This document shows, piece after piece, positions 4,581 to 5,175 of a stretch of 5,175 bases of DNA. Below the pieces are notes generated by a model that worked only from the letters and a program-made list of their open reading frames with translations, was not told the DNA's origin and ran no database searches. This DNA is from Cenarchaeum sp. GTDB lineage: Archaea; Thermoproteota; Nitrososphaeria; Nitrososphaerales; Nitrosopumilaceae. The position numbers and the translations under genes were made by a program. Position 1 is the stretch's first letter; the number at the start of each line of letters is the position of its first letter. The stretch spans positions 1 to 5,175 of the forward strand of contig RKSK01000200.1 in NCBI GenBank assembly GCA_007570915.1, written 5' to 3'.

Positions 4581-5175
4581 GGGCTGCCACGCGGTTTCCC
4601 CTACAGGCCCGGCCACCTGCGCGCCGCGCAGTGGACTGTCGCCTTACGGGCGACCTCGGCGGCCGCGCTGTCCGGGCGCCGGGCCGTGGTGCCGCCCTTG
4701 AAGGCCTGCCCGGACGCCCCAGCTGCGACCCCGGCGGCCTGCCGGTGGGCCGTGTCGCCGATGCGCATCCCAGGCGGGCGCGGGAGGGAGGCGCCGCACG
4801 TGATGGCCGCCGCGAGGAGGAGAAAGCCGGAGGGCGAGGGCCCCGAGGGGGCGCACGCCGCGTTTGCGGCCGGCAAGCCGTCGTTCGACGCCGGGTCGCC
4901 GTGCCCGCGCAGGCGGGGGACCGGGATCGGCTACAAGATGGCAAGGCAGACGGGGATACGAGCGTCGGGCAGGGACGGGCGCGTGAGGATCTTTTGCCTT
5001 GTGCTGTCGCTAATGGCGCACAACGCGCGGACGATGATGCGCCCGCGCAGGAGGGCGCGCGGGGACAGCCGAAGGATCCCGCGGGCGGCGTCCCGGATGC
5101 TGCTGGTGCTGGAGCCTGCGGCGTGCACGGCATCCGGGCATGGCGGAGGCCGCCGCGCAAGCCACCCCCCTAGGT
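4581..5175 (+). pseudogene. Decayed DDE transposase, C-terminal part
   Basis: This reading frame is open from 4392 to the window edge and is coding-like from about 4581. Residues encoded at 4908-5036 match the end of the catalytic domain of IS4-superfamily DDE transposases: the usual R-R-W-G-I-E-x-G-Y segment is present as RRGTGIGYKMARQ, followed by IRASGRDGRVRIF (family: R-T-T-S-R-D) and the hydrophobic helix CLVLSLMAHNARTMM. The Trp is replaced by Arg and the catalytic Glu by Gly (GGG at 4923-4925), so the enzyme should be inactive. Upstream, LPRGFPY (about 4584-4604) may correspond to the D-R-G-F motif with its Asp lost, and EGEGPEGAHAAFAAG (near 4836-4880) to the strand before the last motif. 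No N-terminal domain with the first Asp is visible and the 3' end lies outside the window. Very high GC suggests old decay toward the host composition. Confidence 0.55.

Noticed and set aside
1..5175. tRNA, rRNA, CRISPR array or replication origin
   Set aside because: No T-loop or anticodon-like segments, no rRNA landmarks, no regularly spaced short repeats and no clustered origin boxes were seen by eye on either strand.

Overview
The window looks like a piece of a GC-rich archaeal chromosome. Three candidate promoters place an archaeal TATA box (box A) 27-28 nt upstream of a start codon, so those genes would be read from leaderless mRNAs. Another gene has a GGTGA Shine-Dalgarno, several starts are GTG or TTG, and one protein belongs to a winged-helix family common in archaea. 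Frequent AGG, AGA and ATA codons and the lack of strong protein acidity argue against a haloarchaeon. A high-GC thaumarchaeon of the Cenarchaeum type is my best guess; this is inference, not identification.

Layout, all on the + strand. 1-530: a small membrane protein with almost pure G/C third codon positions, followed by a hairpin terminator. 560-1190: a promoter module (copy A of a dispersed repeat) driving a hypothetical gene that appears to break by a -1 frameshift in a G5 run. 1231-1883: two small single-pass membrane proteins (112 and 55 residues) separated by a highly structured leader; the first has its own leaderless promoter. 1884-2340: a gene-poor stretch ending in two repeat modules in tandem (one shared with 4392-4496, one with 560-669). 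2338-2778: a hypothetical gene that seems to be a shortened paralogue of the 637 gene. 2779-3138: no convincing complete gene. 3139-4287: a leaderless two-gene operon, a YwgA-like winged-helix protein followed 6 nt later by a DUF3293-like protein. 4288-4577: intergenic, with another copy of one repeat. 4581-5175: a decayed DDE transposase C-terminal part that runs off the window.

The most interesting signals are the two intergenic repeat families. One carries promoter, leaderless ATG and first codons, duplicated upstream of two related but damaged genes. The other has a terminal stem kept by a compensatory base change around a 22-nt invariant block, which suggests a structured RNA or a small non-autonomous element. 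Together with the transposase remnant they mark the window as an accessory, rearranging region. The YwgA/DUF3293 pair is the best-preserved functional unit. No tRNA, rRNA or CRISPR array was seen.
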